Shown: positions 8,296 through 18,671, counted from the first letter of the stretch. The stretch is DNA of 62,001 nucleotides from Acinetobacter bouvetii (GCF_902753875.1 NZ_CADDTS010000039.1:1-62001); one strand, 5' to 3'. The notes: generated by a model not told the origin, from the sequence alone. Made by a program: numbers and translations.

Positions 8296-8325
8296 AAAAA
8301 GCCCATAAAATATGGGCTTTTATTT
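8296..8325. terminator. Bidirectional terminator between acyl-CoA dehydrogenase and hydrolase genes
   Basis: AAGCCCATA and TATGGGCTT form a stem with A-run before and T-run after, so it can end the plus-strand dehydrogenase transcript and the converging hydrolase transcript. The two stops are only about 30 nt apart. Confidence 0.8.
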
Positions 8326-9214
8326 ACGCGATATTTTCCAAAAATTCAGTGATTAGTGCCACGACCAACTCGGGCTGCTCTTTATGCGGCATATGATGTA
8401 AACCTTCCAGTATCTGTAATTCAGCAGCACCTTTCACCCCTTCAAAAATTTGCTGAGCTTGCCGTACGCTCCCATATTCGTCCAATTCACCATGAATGAC
8501 CAAAGTTGGACACCTCACCTGTGGCAGCGCTGTCTTTAAATTCCAGTCCTTAAAGACCGGAGCCAGCCATGTTTCTGTCCAAGCATCCAATACCCATTGT
8601 GCTTTTTCAGGATGATATTTTGCCAGACGCTCAAGTTGTCCCGCTTGCTGAAATCCTGCTTTGGCTTCACGGATTCCGGACAAGGTGAGTTCTTCTACCT
8701 CATATTGCGCAGCAATCGTGATCAGTCCCTGACAACGATCAGGATATGCCGCAGCAATCGCAGCCGCCATTCCCCCACCCACGCTGTGACCCAGTATGAC
8801 AAAATTATGAATTTCAAAATATTCTAATACTGATTTGAAAGTACTGTTTGCTTCCATCAGCACAAAATCCACAGCTAAAGATGATGGATGCTTTGCAGAC
8901 AATCCAAAACCAAGACGGTCATAGGCAAAGACCGGACGACGCGTTTGTATAGCCAATCGTGCCGGGAAATCACGCCAAAGCTCGATACATCCCAAAGAAT
9001 CATGCATCAGGACAATTGGTGTGAGGCTGAGATCTACAGCCCCTGACTGCCATGAGTGAGCATGAATGTAATGTGATTGCATTTGAATCTGATGAGTTTG
9101 AGCGACAATATCCAAAACTGTTCCCCGTCTTGCTATTTTTTCTTGAAAGATCATCCAACAGTTTTGGCTGAAATAAAAGCAAGCAAGACTGAACTTGCAG
9201 TTCATTTTCACCAT
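8324..9214 (-). CDS. Alpha/beta-fold hydrolase
   Basis: Up to 296 aa. The fold landmarks are LMHDSLG (oxyanion region), GHSVGGG with the nucleophile Ser in the elbow, HGELDEYGS with the acid residue, and LHHMPHKEQ with the catalytic His. No signal peptide is convincing. The start is uncertain: family homology begins around MQSHYIHAH (ATG at 9082), and none of the ATGs at 9214, 9154 or 9082 has a good ribosome-binding site. The upstream end abuts the terminator hairpin of almA, so expression may depend on read-through or on an unseen promoter. The substrate is unknown; esterase or haloalkane/acyl-transfer chemistry is possible. Confidence 0.8.
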   Translation of the reverse strand: MVKMNCKFSLACFYFSQNCWMIFQEKIARRGTVLDIVAQTHQIQMQSHYIHAHSWQSGAVDLSLTPIVLMHDSLGCIELWRDFPARLAIQTRRPVFAYDRLGFGLSAKHPSSLAVDFVLMEANSTFKSVLEYFEIHNFVILGHSVGGGMAAAIAAAYPDRCQGLITIAAQYEVEELTLSGIREAKAGFQQAGQLERLAKYHPEKAQWVLDAWTETWLAPVFKDWNLKTALPQVRCPTLVIHGELDEYGSVRQAQQIFEGVKGAAELQILEGLHHMPHKEQPELVVALITEFLENIA

Positions 9215-9243
9215 AAAAAAAGGAGCAATTATGCTCCTTTTTA
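9215..9243 (-). terminator. Terminator of almA
   Basis: AAAGGAGCA and TGCTCCTTT pair over a short ATTA loop, and the minus strand continues into a T-run. It lies just past the almA stop and immediately before the hydrolase frame. Confidence 0.75.
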
Positions 9244-9255
9244 ATCTGGCTTAAC

Positions 9256-10746
9256 TTATGATACCAGTCTTGGTTTCTGGTCTAACTGATCGGTTCTTTT
9301 ATGAAATTTCAGCACACCATCTTCAAATTTGGCATTTTTTAAGATTTTACGATCAGCCAGATAATTATTGGTCACATTCCAAGGAGCATGTTTACCTTGT
9401 TTCGGCATGACATCCGCTGCACGCGCGATATAACCCGAAGATAAACTCCCCATCACCGTATCTTCCATTAACTCGGTGGCATTACCTTGAGGAATTACCT
9501 CATCAAAACCATTTTTATCCATATAATTGATGAGGCGGCAAATATATTCAGCAGCAATATCCACTTTAAGTGTCCATGAGGCATTGATATAACCAATAAT
9601 CATCGCCATATTCGGAACATCACTCACCATAATACCTTGATATAACATATGTTTAGAGGTATCCATAGGCTTACCATCTATCGTGGCCTGTATGCCCCCT
9701 AAAATTTGAATATTCAAACCAGTCGCTGAGACAATAATATCTGCATCTAAATGCTTGCCAGATTTCAGCTGAATACCGGTTTTGGTCAATTTTTCAATTT
9801 GATCGGTCTCTACACTGGCGTGGCCTTCACGTAAAATTTTGAATAAGTCCCCGTCAGGTACCACGCAAAGACGCTGATCCCAAGGTGCATAATCAGGGGT
9901 AAAATGCTTCATATCCACTTTACCTTTAAGCTGAAATTCAATCGATTTCAACAACAAGGTACGAAGCAACTTGGGCTGCTTTTGTGCAAGAGCGTATATA
10001 CCGCGTTGCATGCCAATATTTCGTGCACGCGTCAACTTATAAGCCAAATCTTCAGGTAAGACTTTACGCATCTTGTCGTAAACCATATCGATAGAAGGCA
10101 CAGATGCTATGTACGTTGGTGAGCGTTGTAACATGGTGACATGCCCTGCTCCACCTTTTGCCATTGCAGGAACCAAAGTGATAGCAGTAGCACCACTGCC
10201 AATAATCACTACTTTTTTACCCTTATAATCTAAATTTTCTGGCCAATGCTGTGGGTGAATAAACTGACCTTTAAATGCGGACTGATTGGGAAATTGAGGC
10301 TGAAAGCCCTGATCATAATTATAATAACCGGTACAACCGAACACAAAATTAGTAATCCAGATTTGTTTTTGTTGAGAGGCATCTTCAATTTCAACAACCC
10401 ACTTTTTAATGGCTGAATCATAATTGGCAGATATAACACGGTGCTGAAAATGAATTTTTTCTTTCAGATGGTTTTCAGTGATGACTTCTGATAGATAATT
10501 TTTGATGGATGGACCATCAGCTAGAACACTGGCTTTTTGCCAAGGCTTGAAATTAAAACCAAAGGTCGACATATCCGAATCTGATCGAATACCTGGATAT
10601 TTAAATAAGTCCCAAGTCCCACCAAAACTTTCACGACGTTCAATTATCTCAAACTGACGTTGCGGACAATGCTTTGAAAGATGTACTGCTAGTCCAATTC
10701 CAGAAATACCAGCACCAGCAATCAAAATATCAATATGTTTTTCCAT
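9256..10746 (-). CDS. almA: Flavin-binding monooxygenase, AlmA-type
   Basis: A ~496-aa class B flavoprotein monooxygenase. GAGISGIG near the N-terminus is the FAD Rossmann motif, followed by ERRESFGGTWDLFKYPG, whose GGTW is typical. The Baeyer-Villiger fingerprint FKGQFIHPQHWP lies mid-sequence, just before the NADPH Rossmann motif IIGSGATA. The late SATG motif is also there. The whole closely fits my memory of AlmA, the Acinetobacter enzyme needed for growth on long-chain n-alkanes. ATG at 10746 is chosen because the FAD motif then follows at the usual distance; the frame continues 18 codons upstream without homology. A clear terminator follows, and there is a ~195-nt upstream gap to the rplQ stop. 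It sits beside fatty-acid oxidation genes. Confidence 0.85.
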   Translation of the reverse strand: MEKHIDILIAGAGISGIGLAVHLSKHCPQRQFEIIERRESFGGTWDLFKYPGIRSDSDMSTFGFNFKPWQKASVLADGPSIKNYLSEVITENHLKEKIHFQHRVISANYDSAIKKWVVEIEDASQQKQIWITNFVFGCTGYYNYDQGFQPQFPNQSAFKGQFIHPQHWPENLDYKGKKVVIIGSGATAITLVPAMAKGGAGHVTMLQRSPTYIASVPSIDMVYDKMRKVLPEDLAYKLTRARNIGMQRGIYALAQKQPKLLRTLLLKSIEFQLKGKVDMKHFTPDYAPWDQRLCVVPDGDLFKILREGHASVETDQIEKLTKTGIQLKSGKHLDADIIVSATGLNIQILGGIQATIDGKPMDTSKHMLYQGIMVSDVPNMAMIIGYINASWTLKVDIAAEYICRLINYMDKNGFDEVIPQGNATELMEDTVMGSLSSGYIARAADVMPKQGKHAPWNVTNNYLADRKILKNAKFEDGVLKFHKRTDQLDQKPRLVS

Positions 10747-10881
10747 GTTCTTTTTATAACCTTGTTTAGACTTTATTTTATTAAACCATAAAACTGACAA
10801 TACACAATGTCAAGTTTGTTTAAATCTTATAAAAAATATGTCAGTTCAGGACAAAGTCAGAAAGTGTCAAACAATCAAAAC

Positions 10882-10914
10882 AAAAAAAGACCGGTGAAAC
10901 ACCGGTCTTTTTTT
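10882..10914 (-). terminator. Terminator of the S10-spc-alpha ribosomal operon
   Basis: AAAGACCGGTG and CACCGGTCTTT form an 11-bp perfect stem over a 3-nt loop, with A/T runs on both sides. It lies about 30 nt beyond the rplQ stop. Confidence 0.9.
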
Positions 10915-10941
10915 AGAACAACTAAAGTTCTTCTTGCGAAA

Positions 10942-11307
10942 TTATTTAACTTCGCGATCTACTAGCTCAACGTAAGCCATCGGTGCAGCATCACCTGCAC
11001 GGAAGCCCGCTTTAAGAACACGTAGATAACCGCCGTTACGTTCTTTGTAACGAGGGCCAAGAACGGTAAATAATTTACCAACAGTTGCTGCTGAACGAGT
11101 ACGAGCAAACGCTAAACGACGGTTTGCAACAGTATCGTTTTTAGCTAAAGTGATTAAAGGCTCAGCTACACGACGTAACTCTTTAGCTTTAGGCACAGTT
11201 GTTTTAATCAACTCGTGCTCGAACAAAGAGTTAGCCATGTTTTGGAACATCGCTTTACGATGACTGCTTGTACGGCCTAATTTCACACCACTATTACGAT
11301 GACGCAT
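10942..11307 (-). CDS. rplQ: 50S ribosomal protein L17
   Basis: A 121-aa basic protein starting [17 protein letters not shown], the standard L17 opening. L17 binds 23S rRNA domain III near the exit-tunnel side of the large subunit. The length fits the bacterial family core (about 115-125 aa). It is the last gene of the alpha operon, 18 nt after rpoA and just before the operon terminator. Confidence 0.97.
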   Translation of the reverse strand: MRHRNSGVKLGRTSSHRKAMFQNMANSLFEHELIKTTVPKAKELRRVAEPLITLAKNDTVANRRLAFARTRSAATVGKLFTVLGPRYKERNGGYLRVLKAGFRAGDAAPMAYVELVDREVK

Positions 11308-11325
11308 GGTGATAGTCCTACTTAA

Positions 11326-12333
11326 TTAACGGCTACGATAGGCAAAACGATCGTCCATACGTAAACTAGCTGGTGGCCAGTTTTCTAAACGCATGCCGAG
11401 TTGTAAGCCTTTTGAAGCCAGAACATCTTTGATTTCAGTTAACGATTTTTTACCTAGGTTAGGAGTTTTTAACAACTCAACTTCAGTACGTTGAACCAAG
11501 TCACCGATGTAGTAAATATTTTCTGCTTTCAAACAGTTAGCAGAACGAACAGTAAGCTCTAGATCATCTACTGGACGAAGCAAGATTGGATCCACTTCTT
11601 CGCGAGGCTCTTGAGCAACAGGAGCTTGATCTTTCTGAAGATCAACAAAAATTGCAATTTGTTGTTGCAAGATTGTTGCCGCTTTGCGGATCACTTCTTC
11701 AGGATCAACTGTACCATTGGTTTCAAGATCAATGATCAATTTATCAAGGTCAGTACGTTGTTCTACACGAGCGTTTTCCACTGTGTAAGACACACGTTTG
11801 ATCGGGCTATAAGAAGCATCTAACTGTAAGCGACCCACAGGGCGAGTCTCGCCTTCTGGGAAACGTGAGTCAGAAGTTTCATAACCACGGCCTTGAGAAA
11901 CTTTCAGGCGCATTTTTAGATTGCCTGAAGCACTTAAAGTGCCAATCAAATGCTCAGGGTTTACCACTTCAACATTATGAGGTAAACGAAGATCAGCAGC
12001 TGTTACATCGCCTGGACCTTGTTTTTCTAATGTCAAATATGCTTCGTTTTGATCGAACAGCTTAATCGACAATCCTTTTAGGTTCAGCAAGAGCTCGACG
12101 ATGTCCTGCTGCAAGCCTTCCAAAGTACTGTACTCGTGCTCGACCCCTTCAATTTCAACTTCAACCACGGCAGCGCCAGGCAAAGAAGAAAGAAGGATGC
12201 GACGTAAAGCATTACCAAGAGTATGACCAAAGCCACGCTCTAAGGGTTCTAGAATAACTTTTGCCGAGGTCCCGCTTGCCGCTTCGACCTTGATCGCTTG
12301 CGGAGTTAGAAACTCATTTGCAGTACGCGTCAT
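11326..12333 (-). CDS. rpoA: DNA-directed RNA polymerase subunit alpha
   Basis: A 335-aa protein that dimerises to nucleate RNA polymerase assembly. The N-terminal domain shows [20 protein letters not shown], the hallmark of alpha-NTD. A flexible linker around 235-250 follows, and the C-terminal domain has [16 protein letters not shown] (the residues contacting UP-element DNA) and [16 protein letters not shown]. Length is close to the E. coli protein (329 aa). Located between rpsD and rplQ, as in nearly all Gammaproteobacteria. Confidence 0.98.
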   Translation of the reverse strand: MTRTANEFLTPQAIKVEAASGTSAKVILEPLERGFGHTLGNALRRILLSSLPGAAVVEVEIEGVEHEYSTLEGLQQDIVELLLNLKGLSIKLFDQNEAYLTLEKQGPGDVTAADLRLPHNVEVVNPEHLIGTLSASGNLKMRLKVSQGRGYETSDSRFPEGETRPVGRLQLDASYSPIKRVSYTVENARVEQRTDLDKLIIDLETNGTVDPEEVIRKAATILQQQIAIFVDLQKDQAPVAQEPREEVDPILLRPVDDLELTVRSANCLKAENIYYIGDLVQRTEVELLKTPNLGKKSLTEIKDVLASKGLQLGMRLENWPPASLRMDDRFAYRSR

Positions 12334-12350
12334 TATTGCTACCTCAAGGA

Positions 12351-12974
12351 TTATTTAGAATACAATTCTACAATCAAGCTTTCGTTGATTTCAGCAGGTA
12401 AATCAGAACGATCTGGTGCAGCTTTAAATGTACCTTCTAATTTAGAATGGTCAATTTCCATCCAAGAAGGAATACCACGTTGAGCAGCTAATTCAACTGC
12501 GTTTTTAATACGCAATTGTTGTTTAGCGCCTTCGTGAACTGCAATCACGTCACCAGCTTTAACTTGGATAGACGCGATGTTAACGCGACGACCATTTAAA
12601 GTGATAGAACGGTGAGATACAAGCTGACGAGCTTCTGCACGTGTAGAACCAAAACCCATGCGATAAACTACGTTATCAAGACGGCTTTCAAGCAATTTCA
12701 ACAAGTTTTCACCTGTTGCGCCTTTAACACGAGCAGCTTCTTTATAGTAGTTACTAAATTGACGCTCTAACACACCGTACATACGACGTACTTTTTGTTT
12801 TTCACGTAATTGTAGTGAGTACTCAGATTGCTTAGCACGGCTTTGACCATGTTGGCCAGGAGCTTTAGCATGTTTTTTAGTTTTGACGTCAAATGGTTTA
12901 ACGCCAGATTTTAATTGCAGGTCTGTCCCTTCGCGGCGAGAGAGTTTGCATTTTGGACCAATATAACGAGCCAT
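12351..12974 (-). CDS. rpsD: 30S ribosomal protein S4
   Basis: A 207-aa primary 16S rRNA-binding protein. It begins [16 protein letters not shown] and has the S4 RNA-binding domain [21 protein letters not shown] in the centre. S4 nucleates 30S assembly, contributes to decoding accuracy and, in E. coli, represses the alpha operon by binding the rpsM leader. Only one Cys is present in the N-terminal part, so this is the zinc-independent form. 12 nt separate it from rpsK. Confidence 0.97.
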   Translation of the reverse strand: MARYIGPKCKLSRREGTDLQLKSGVKPFDVKTKKHAKAPGQHGQSRAKQSEYSLQLREKQKVRRMYGVLERQFSNYYKEAARVKGATGENLLKLLESRLDNVVYRMGFGSTRAEARQLVSHRSITLNGRRVNIASIQVKAGDVIAVHEGAKQQLRIKNAVELAAQRGIPSWMEIDHSKLEGTFKAAPDRSDLPAEINESLIVELYSK

Positions 12975-12986
12975 GAATGTTTCTCC

Positions 12987-13373
12987 TTACACGCGACGTT
13001 TTTTAGGTGGACGGCAACCGTTGTGCGGGATTGGCGTCACATCGGTAATGCTGTTAATTTTATAACCCACTGCACCTAAAGCACGAACCGCAGACTCACG
13101 ACCAGGACCAGGACCTTTTACAAGGACGTCCAAGTTTTTCAAACCGTAATCTAAAGCAGCTTTACCAGCAACTTCAGCAGCTACCTGAGCAGCAAACGGA
13201 GTTGATTTACGTGATCCACGGAAGCCTTGTCCACCAGAGGTAGCCCAAGCCAGTGCATTACCTTGACGATCGGTAATAGTCACAATGGTGTTATTAAAAG
13301 AAGCGTGAATGTGTGCAACACCTTCAGAGACGGTACGAGTGACCTTCTTGCGTGTGCGTGTATCTTTAGCCAT
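12987..13373 (-). CDS. rpsK: 30S ribosomal protein S11
   Basis: A 128-aa protein of the 30S platform. It carries the S11 signatures [17 protein letters not shown] and [13 protein letters not shown] and ends in the basic [12 protein letters not shown] tail. S11 contacts the mRNA exit region and the anti-Shine-Dalgarno end of 16S rRNA. It lies in the fixed order rpsM-rpsK-rpsD with 12-19 nt gaps. Confidence 0.97.
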
Positions 13374-13392
13374 CTTTTAGCTTCCAGAAATC

Positions 13393-13749
13393 TTATTTCT
13401 TAATAGGTTTGCGCGGACCTTTACGGGTACGTGCGTTAGTTTTGGTGCGTTGTCCACGGACAGGCAAGCTGCGACGATGACGAAGACCGCGGTAGCAGCC
13501 TAAATCCATTAAACGTTTAATGTTCATGGAAATTTCGCGACGTAAATCACCTTCGGTCGGAACCTTAGTAATTTCTGCACGAATCGCATCAAGCTGAGCA
13601 TCATCCAATTCACGGATCTTAGTAGTAGGTGCAATACCCGCAGCAGCTAAGATGTTCTTAGCAGTGTGGCGACCGATACCAAAGATATACGTGAGGGAGA
13701 TAACAGCATGCTTGTTATCCGGAATGTTTACACCGGCAATACGAGCCAT
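13393..13749 (-). CDS. rpsM: 30S ribosomal protein S13
   Basis: A 118-aa head protein of the small subunit, starting [19 protein letters not shown]. It has the signature [15 protein letters not shown] and a basic C-terminus ([18 protein letters not shown]) that reaches the P-site tRNA. It is the first gene of the alpha part. About 105 nt separate it from rpmJ, and that gap holds a promoter-like sequence and a GC-rich hairpin. GGAGAAAG precedes the ATG. Confidence 0.97.
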   Translation of the reverse strand: MARIAGVNIPDNKHAVISLTYIFGIGRHTAKNILAAAGIAPTTKIRELDDAQLDAIRAEITKVPTEGDLRREISMNIKRLMDLGCYRGLRHRRSLPVRGQRTKTNARTRKGPRKPIKK

Positions 13750-13783
13750 TCACTTTCTCCAAAAAGGCAGTAGAGATAATCAA

Positions 13784-13810
13784 CCGCCCCACAAAAACCT
13801 TGAGGGGCGG
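13784..13810 (-). promoter_or_regulatory. rpsM leader hairpin (possible S4-responsive element)
   Basis: CCGCCCC (13784-13790) and GGGGCGG (13804-13810) form a perfect 7-bp GC stem in the mRNA leader of rpsM, with no U-run after it, so it is not a terminator. In E. coli, S4 represses this operon by binding a structured leader at the same place. That this hairpin does the same is inference. Confidence 0.5.
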
Positions 13811-13811
13811 A

Positions 13812-13840
13812 TATTAACCCAATTCGCCTACTGAAATCAA
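13812..13840 (-). promoter_or_regulatory. Candidate alpha-operon promoter before rpsM
   Basis: On the minus strand TTGATT (13840-13835) and TTAATA (13817-13812) are separated by exactly 17 nt. Transcription would begin at the first arm of the leader hairpin. It lies between rpmJ and rpsM, where the alpha operon has its own promoter in E. coli. Confidence 0.45.
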
Positions 13841-13855
13841 CAGGTCTTGATTAGA

Positions 13856-13972
13856 TTAACCTTGACGCTGCTTATGACGAGGTTCAGCGCTACAAATTAC
13901 GCGAATAACCCCATTACGACGGATAACTTTACAGCTACCACAAATTTTTTTTACAGAAGCTTGTACTTTCAT
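13856..13972 (-). CDS. rpmJ: 50S ribosomal protein L36
   Basis: A 38-aa protein beginning [14 protein letters not shown] and ending RHKQRQG, the standard L36 sequence. C11, C14, C27 and H32 make the zinc-binding C+ form, so this copy depends on zinc. L36 binds 23S rRNA near the central protuberance side of the large subunit. It follows secY by 19 nt and closes the spc part. Confidence 0.95.
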
Positions 13973-13991
13973 GATGAAACCTCAAGTGCGC

Positions 13992-15350
13992 TTATCCCTT
14001 AGGATGAGCAGTCGTTTTTCTCATTAATGTTTGATTGTCATACTGGTGCGAGGTGAGATGTGCTTGTAGCTGAGCCATAAAGTCCATCACCACAACCACT
14101 ACGATCAGTAAAGACGTACCGCCCAAGCTAAATGGAATACCAAAAGAGCTTTGCAGAATCATCGGCATTAAACAGATGACTGTGATGTAAATCGCGCCAA
14201 TAAAAGTCAAACGATTGAGAATATGATCTAAGTAACGAGCAGTTTGCTCACCTGGACGGATACCAGGTACATAAGCTCCGCTGCGTTTCAAGTTCTCTGA
14301 CACTTCTTTCGGGCTAAATACTAGCGCAGTATAGAAGTAGCAGAAAAAGATAATTAACGCACCAAAGAGCACCAAATACAACGGCTGTCCAGGCGATAAC
14401 ACGAGTGCCAAGTCTTGTAAGCTACGCTTAATCAATCCAGCATTTGGATCTGCACTACCTACCCACTGACCTAAGCTCGCTGGGAACAAAAGTAATGAGC
14501 TGGCAAAAATTGCAGGAATCACCCCAGCCATATTAATTTTTAATGGCAAATGGGTTTGCTGTGCTGTAAATACACGACGACCTTGTTGCTTTTGTGCATA
14601 GTTTACCGGAATACGACGTTGCGCTTTTTCGATAAACACAATTGCTGCAAGTACACCAACAGATAATAAAGCAAATACAGCCAAGCCTATTAAGCTTGAT
14701 TGACCATTATCAATAGATGTAAATGATTGCAAAACGTGGTTTGGTAAACCAGCAACAATACCAGCGAAGATGATCATGGAAATACCATTACCCACCCCAC
14801 GTTCAGTAATTTGCTCACCTAACCACATTAAGAACATAGTACCCGCAACTAAAGAAGTCACCGCCGGAACGTAAAATGCCAGACCTGAGGTCAAAGTAAT
14901 TCCTTGACTGATCAGCCCCGCACACATCCCTACTGACTGTACAAGTGCAAGTAACAACGTACCTTGTCGCGTATATTGATTAATCTTACGTTTACCTTGC
15001 TCGCCTTCTTTCTTTAAAGCTTCCAGCGAAGGAACAACCGTAGACATCAACTGCACAATAATAGATGCAGAGATATAAGGCATGATACCTAAGGCAAGAA
15101 TTGACATCCGCTCTAATGCACCACCTGAAAACATGTTAAACAAACCAAGGATAGTCCCCTGGTTTGCATTAAATAAATTTTCAAGTGCAGCATTATTAAT
15201 GCCTGGTACTGGAATATGTGCTCCTAGTCGAAAGACGATTAATGCCCCGATAAGAAACATCATCCGGCGAATAATTTCACGATATTTCACATGAAACGGT
15301 TGCCCTTTCATCATGTTGACATGACCTGAAGAACTAGGAGACATAGACAC
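13992..15350 (-). CDS. secY: Protein translocase subunit SecY
   Basis: A 452-aa polytopic membrane protein with ten predicted helices, the channel of the Sec translocon. Signatures include [13 protein letters not shown] near the first helix, [15 protein letters not shown] (plug/TM2 region) and [17 protein letters not shown] in the large cytoplasmic loop. The start is a GTG at 15350, nine nt after the GAGGAG contained in the end of rplO; an ATG two codons further (15344) is also possible. Position after rplO and before rpmJ is canonical. Confidence 0.97.
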   Translation of the reverse strand: MSMSPSSSGHVNMMKGQPFHVKYREIIRRMMFLIGALIVFRLGAHIPVPGINNAALENLFNANQGTILGLFNMFSGGALERMSILALGIMPYISASIIVQLMSTVVPSLEALKKEGEQGKRKINQYTRQGTLLLALVQSVGMCAGLISQGITLTSGLAFYVPAVTSLVAGTMFLMWLGEQITERGVGNGISMIIFAGIVAGLPNHVLQSFTSIDNGQSSLIGLAVFALLSVGVLAAIVFIEKAQRRIPVNYAQKQQGRRVFTAQQTHLPLKINMAGVIPAIFASSLLLFPASLGQWVGSADPNAGLIKRSLQDLALVLSPGQPLYLVLFGALIIFFCYFYTALVFSPKEVSENLKRSGAYVPGIRPGEQTARYLDHILNRLTFIGAIYITVICLMPMILQSSFGIPFSLGGTSLLIVVVVVMDFMAQLQAHLTSHQYDNQTLMRKTTAHPKG

Positions 15351-15356
15351 TAGCGA

Positions 15357-15797
15357 TTACTCCTCGACTTTACCGCCAGCAGCTTCAACAGCAGCTTTAG
15401 CGCCTTTAGTCAATGCAACACCTTGAACAGTGAATGCACGAGTAATTTCACCAGAAAGTACGATACGAGCACGAGTCATATCTTTACGTACAACATTCGC
15501 AGCTTTTAAAGTTTCAAGTGAAACGATATCACCTTCAACTTTAGCAAGCTCTGATAAACGTACTTCAGCAGTTTTTAAAGCGAGTTGGCTAGTAAAACCG
15601 AATTTAGGTAAACGACGATATAACGCAGTTTGACCACCTTCGAATCCTGGACGAACGCCACCACTTTTACGTGATTTTTGACCTTTGACACCACGGCCAC
15701 CAGTCTTACCAACGCCAGAACCGATACCACGGCCTAAACGCAGATTATCACGTTTTGCACCTTCAGCAGGTGCAAGCTCATTTAAACGCAGAGTCAT
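15357..15797 (-). CDS. rplO: 50S ribosomal protein L15
   Basis: A 146-aa protein with the Gly/Arg/Lys-rich N-terminus typical of L15 ([36 protein letters not shown]), which threads through 23S rRNA. The C-terminal half is the globular domain. It lies 3 nt after rpmD and 6 nt before secY, and its last codons contain the ribosome-binding site of secY. Confidence 0.96.
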   Translation of the reverse strand: MTLRLNELAPAEGAKRDNLRLGRGIGSGVGKTGGRGVKGQKSRKSGGVRPGFEGGQTALYRRLPKFGFTSQLALKTAEVRLSELAKVEGDIVSLETLKAANVVRKDMTRARIVLSGEITRAFTVQGVALTKGAKAAVEAAGGKVEE

Positions 15798-15800
15798 GGC

Positions 15801-15977
15801 TTATTCCTCTACACTAACCATATAGTAGACTTTGTTGATCATACCACGGTTAGAAGGTGTATCTTGAACTTCTACAGTATGACCAATACGACGCAGACCT
15901 AGACCTTGTAGGCAAAGTTTGTGATTTTTCAAACGATGCGCAGAAGATTTAGTCTGGGTAACTTTAATCGTTTTCAT
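15801..15977 (-). CDS. rpmD: 50S ribosomal protein L30
   Basis: A 58-aa protein starting [16 protein letters not shown], with the L30 core [19 protein letters not shown] and NKVYYMVSV. It is a small globular protein on the large subunit and is absent in some bacteria. It fits exactly between rpsE (6 nt upstream) and rplO (3 nt downstream). The short length explains why it is easily missed. Confidence 0.95.
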   Translation of the reverse strand: MKTIKVTQTKSSAHRLKNHKLCLQGLGLRRIGHTVEVQDTPSNRGMINKVYYMVSVEE

Positions 15978-15983
15978 GATTGA

Positions 15984-16481
15984 TTACCCTTGAATTTGTT
16001 CTACTGAAAGACCACGTTTCGCAGCAACTTTCTCTGGAGAAGTCATATCACGCAAACCTTTGAAAGTTGCGTTTACTACGTTAGCAGCATTAGTAGAACC
16101 ATAACATTTAGCAAGTACGTTATGTACACCAGCAGCTTCAAGAACGGCACGCATTGCGCCACCAGCGATTACGCCAGTACCTTCAGAAGCAGGTTGCATG
16201 TACACACGGCTTGCGCCATGACGAGCATTCACAGGGTGTTGCAGAGTTGTACCTGCAAGGTCAACTGTGATCATGTTGCGACGAGCAGCTTCAAGTGCTT
16301 TAGAAATAGCAGCTGGAACTTCACGTGCCTTACCACGACCAAAACCTACACGACCGTTACCATCACCCACAACAGTTAATGCTGTGAAAGAGAAAATACG
16401 ACCACCCTTAACAACTTTGGCTACACGATCAACGGCAACCAGCTTTTCAACAAGACCTTCGTTTTGTTCAACTTTAGCCAT
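15984..16481 (-). CDS. rpsE: 30S ribosomal protein S5
   Basis: A 165-aa protein. It has the double-stranded-RNA-binding-like N-terminal domain with [19 protein letters not shown] and [14 protein letters not shown], then the C-terminal domain with [20 protein letters not shown]5 acts in translational accuracy and mRNA helicase activity at the entry channel; spectinomycin-resistance changes in E. coli fall in the VKGG loop seen here. It starts 2 nt after the rplR stop. Confidence 0.97.
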   Translation of the reverse strand: MAKVEQNEGLVEKLVAVDRVAKVVKGGRIFSFTALTVVGDGNGRVGFGRGKAREVPAAISKALEAARRNMITVDLAGTTLQHPVNARHGASRVYMQPASEGTGVIAGGAMRAVLEAAGVHNVLAKCYGSTNAANVVNATFKGLRDMTSPEKVAAKRGLSVEQIQG

Positions 16482-16483
16482 GA

Positions 16484-16834
16484 TTAGAACTCCAAGCCGT
16501 TTTCACGAGCAGCATCAGCCAAGGCTTTGATACGACCATGATATTTGAAACCAGAACGGTCAAATGCAACTTTAGTAACGCCAGCTGCTTTAGCACGTTC
16601 TGCGATTAAAGCACCTACTTTAGTAGCCGCTTCAACGTTACCAGTTGTACCAGCACGTAAAGTAGCATCTAAAGTTGAAGCTTGAGCTAAAACTTTGCCA
16701 CCATCTGCTGAGATAACTTGAGCATAGATGTGACGCGGAGTGCGGTTTACACACAAACGAGTCGCACCCAATGCACGAATGTGCAAGCGTGTGCTTTTCG
16801 CACGACGCAAACGGGATTGTTTCTTTTCGTTCAT
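16484..16834 (-). CDS. rplR: 50S ribosomal protein L18
   Basis: A 116-aa 5S rRNA-binding protein. It begins [20 protein letters not shown], the basic N-terminus that contacts 5S rRNA, and ends [20 protein letters not shown], the family signature. L18 together with L5 and L25 carries 5S rRNA into the large subunit. 14 nt separate it from rplF. Confidence 0.97.
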   Translation of the reverse strand: MNEKKQSRLRRAKSTRLHIRALGATRLCVNRTPRHIYAQVISADGGKVLAQASTLDATLRAGTTGNVEAATKVGALIAERAKAAGVTKVAFDRSGFKYHGRIKALADAARENGLEF

Positions 16835-16848
16835 AAGAACCTCGCGCC

Positions 16849-17382
16849 TTATTTCTTCTTAGCTTCTTTACGAAGTACAACTTCGTCAGAATAACGAACA
16901 CCTTTACCTTTATAAGGTTCTGGCGGACGATAACCACGGATATCTGCAGCAACTTGACCTAAACGAGCTTTATCAGCTGATTTAAGAATGATTTCAGTTG
17001 CTGTAGGAGTTTCAGCAGTTACACCTTCAGGAAGTTTATAATCGATAGGGTGTGAGAAACCTAAGTTAAGGTTAACAACATCACCTTTAACTGCAGCTTT
17101 ATAACCAACACCGATTAATTGCAACTTACGTTCGAAGCCTTCATTAACACCTTTTACAAGGTTGTTAAGTACAGCGCGAGCAGTACCAGCTTGCATCCAA
17201 GCGTCTTTCGACTCTTTAACTGGAGCAACTTGAAGATTACCTTCTTCCTGTTTTAGCTCGACCAGCGCATGCAGGTTGAAAGACAATGTACCTTTGCTGC
17301 CTTTCACTTCGACCTGCCGGCCGTTCTGAGTAACTGTTACACCGTTAGGTACAGTTACTGGGGCTTTAGCCACACGAGACAT
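16849..17382 (-). CDS. rplF: 50S ribosomal protein L6
   Basis: A 177-aa protein with two tandem L6 folds. The start [15 protein letters not shown] and the signature near the C-terminus ([16 protein letters not shown]) are typical. L6 lies near the sarcin-ricin loop and the factor-binding site. It follows rpsH by 13 nt within the spc operon. Confidence 0.97.
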   Translation of the reverse strand: MSRVAKAPVTVPNGVTVTQNGRQVEVKGSKGTLSFNLHALVELKQEEGNLQVAPVKESKDAWMQAGTARAVLNNLVKGVNEGFERKLQLIGVGYKAAVKGDVVNLNLGFSHPIDYKLPEGVTAETPTATEIILKSADKARLGQVAADIRGYRPPEPYKGKGVRYSDEVVLRKEAKKK

Positions 17383-17395
17383 GAGGAATCACCTA

Positions 17396-17791
17396 TTAAG
17401 ATACAAAAGCAATAACTTCACCACCGATACCTGCAGCACGTGCAGCGCGATCAGTCATGATGCCTTTGCTTGTAGAAACAATTGCAATACCTAAACCTTG
17501 CTTAACGCTCGGAAGTGCATCTTTACCGCGATATTGGCGAAGACCTGGACGGCTTACGCGTTTCACAGTTTCGATAACTGGTTTGCCTTCAAAATATTTT
17601 AACGTAATTGTTAAAGTTGGTTTGCCTTCAGCATCAGCAACTTCTACGTTTGAAATATAACCTTCTTGTTGAAGTACGTTTGCAATAGCAACCTTCAACT
17701 TAGAATTTGGCATAGAAACAGTTTGTTTCTTTGCCATTTGTGCGTTACGAACACGTGTTAACATGTCGGCAACGGTATCTTGCATACTCAT
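17396..17791 (-). CDS. rpsH: 30S ribosomal protein S8
   Basis: A 131-aa protein that binds the central domain of 16S rRNA. It starts [18 protein letters not shown] and has the C-terminal [20 protein letters not shown] signature. In E. coli S8 also represses the spc operon by binding the rplE start region. Whether that target is conserved here was not determined. It lies between rpsN and rplF. Confidence 0.97.
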   Translation of the reverse strand: MSMQDTVADMLTRVRNAQMAKKQTVSMPNSKLKVAIANVLQQEGYISNVEVADAEGKPTLTITLKYFEGKPVIETVKRVSRPGLRQYRGKDALPSVKQGLGIAIVSTSKGIMTDRAARAAGIGGEVIAFVS

Positions 17792-17803
17792 TTATAGTGC
17801 TCC

Positions 17804-18109
17804 TTACCAGCTTGCCTTAACAACGCCCGGTACATCACCTTGCATTACTGTATCACGTAGTTTGTTACGGCTTAGACCGAACTTACGGAAGTAACCATGA
17901 GGACGACCAGTTAAACCACAACGGTTACGTAGACGTACTGGAGATGCATTACGTGGTAATGCTTGAAACTTCATCATCGCTTCGAAACGTTCTTCGTCTG
18001 ATGCATTTACGTTTGCAATGATTGCTTTTAATTCAGCACGTTTTGCAGCGTATTTAGCAACAGTTTTTTCGCGTTTCAATTCGCGATTAATCATACCTTT
18101 CTTAGCCAT
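17804..18109 (-). CDS. rpsN: 30S ribosomal protein S14 (zinc-independent type)
   Basis: A 101-aa S14 of the long, C-minus form. It begins [13 protein letters not shown] and carries [32 protein letters not shown], but it lacks the two CxxC pairs of the short zinc-binding S14. S14 completes the head of the 30S subunit. It follows rplE by 9 nt, as in other Gammaproteobacteria. Confidence 0.97.
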   Translation of the reverse strand: MAKKGMINRELKREKTVAKYAAKRAELKAIIANVNASDEERFEAMMKFQALPRNASPVRLRNRCGLTGRPHGYFRKFGLSRNKLRDTVMQGDVPGVVKASW

Positions 18110-18118
18110 ATCGACCTC

Positions 18119-18655
18119 TTATTTGAACGGGAAGCCGAATGCACGCATAAGCGCACGGCCTTCGTCATCGGTGCGAGCAGTCGTAGTAATGGTAATATCC
18201 ATACCACGAATACGATCAATCTTATCGAAATCGATTTCAGGGAACATGATTTGTTCCTTCAAACCCATCGAATAGTTACCACGACCATCAAATGATTTCG
18301 CAGAAAAACCGCGGAAGTCACGAATACGAGGGATCGCGATAGAGATCAAACGGTCTAAGAATTCGTACATACGTTCGCCGCGTAAAGTAACTTTACAACC
18401 AATTGGCCAACCATCACGGATTTTGAAACCCGCGATTGATTTACGAGCTAACGTTAGAACTGGTTTTTGACCAGCAATCGCTTGCATATCAGAAAGAGCG
18501 CCATCTAACAATTTCTTGTCAGCTGATGCCGCACCAACACCCATGTTAATGGTGATTTTAGTGATGCGAGGAATCTCCATCACATTCTTAACGCTCAATT
18601 GCTCTTGTAGCTGAGCTTTAAGTTCGTCGTTGTAACGTGTTTTAAGTCTGGCCAT
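18119..18655 (-). CDS. rplE: 50S ribosomal protein L5
   Basis: A 178-aa 5S rRNA-binding protein starting [20 protein letters not shown]. The signatures [16 protein letters not shown] and [20 protein letters not shown] are clear. L5 contacts 5S rRNA and the P-site tRNA in the central protuberance. It lies 16 nt after rplX and 9 nt before rpsN. Confidence 0.97.
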   Translation of the reverse strand: MARLKTRYNDELKAQLQEQLSVKNVMEIPRITKITINMGVGAASADKKLLDGALSDMQAIAGQKPVLTLARKSIAGFKIRDGWPIGCKVTLRGERMYEFLDRLISIAIPRIRDFRGFSAKSFDGRGNYSMGLKEQIMFPEIDFDKIDRIRGMDITITTTARTDDEGRALMRAFGFPFK

Positions 18656-18671
18656 TGCCTATTTCAACCTA

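Noticed and set aside
8299..8320. Hairpin considered as a protein-binding operator
   Set aside because: A- and T-runs on both sides and the position between two converging stops fit a bidirectional terminator.
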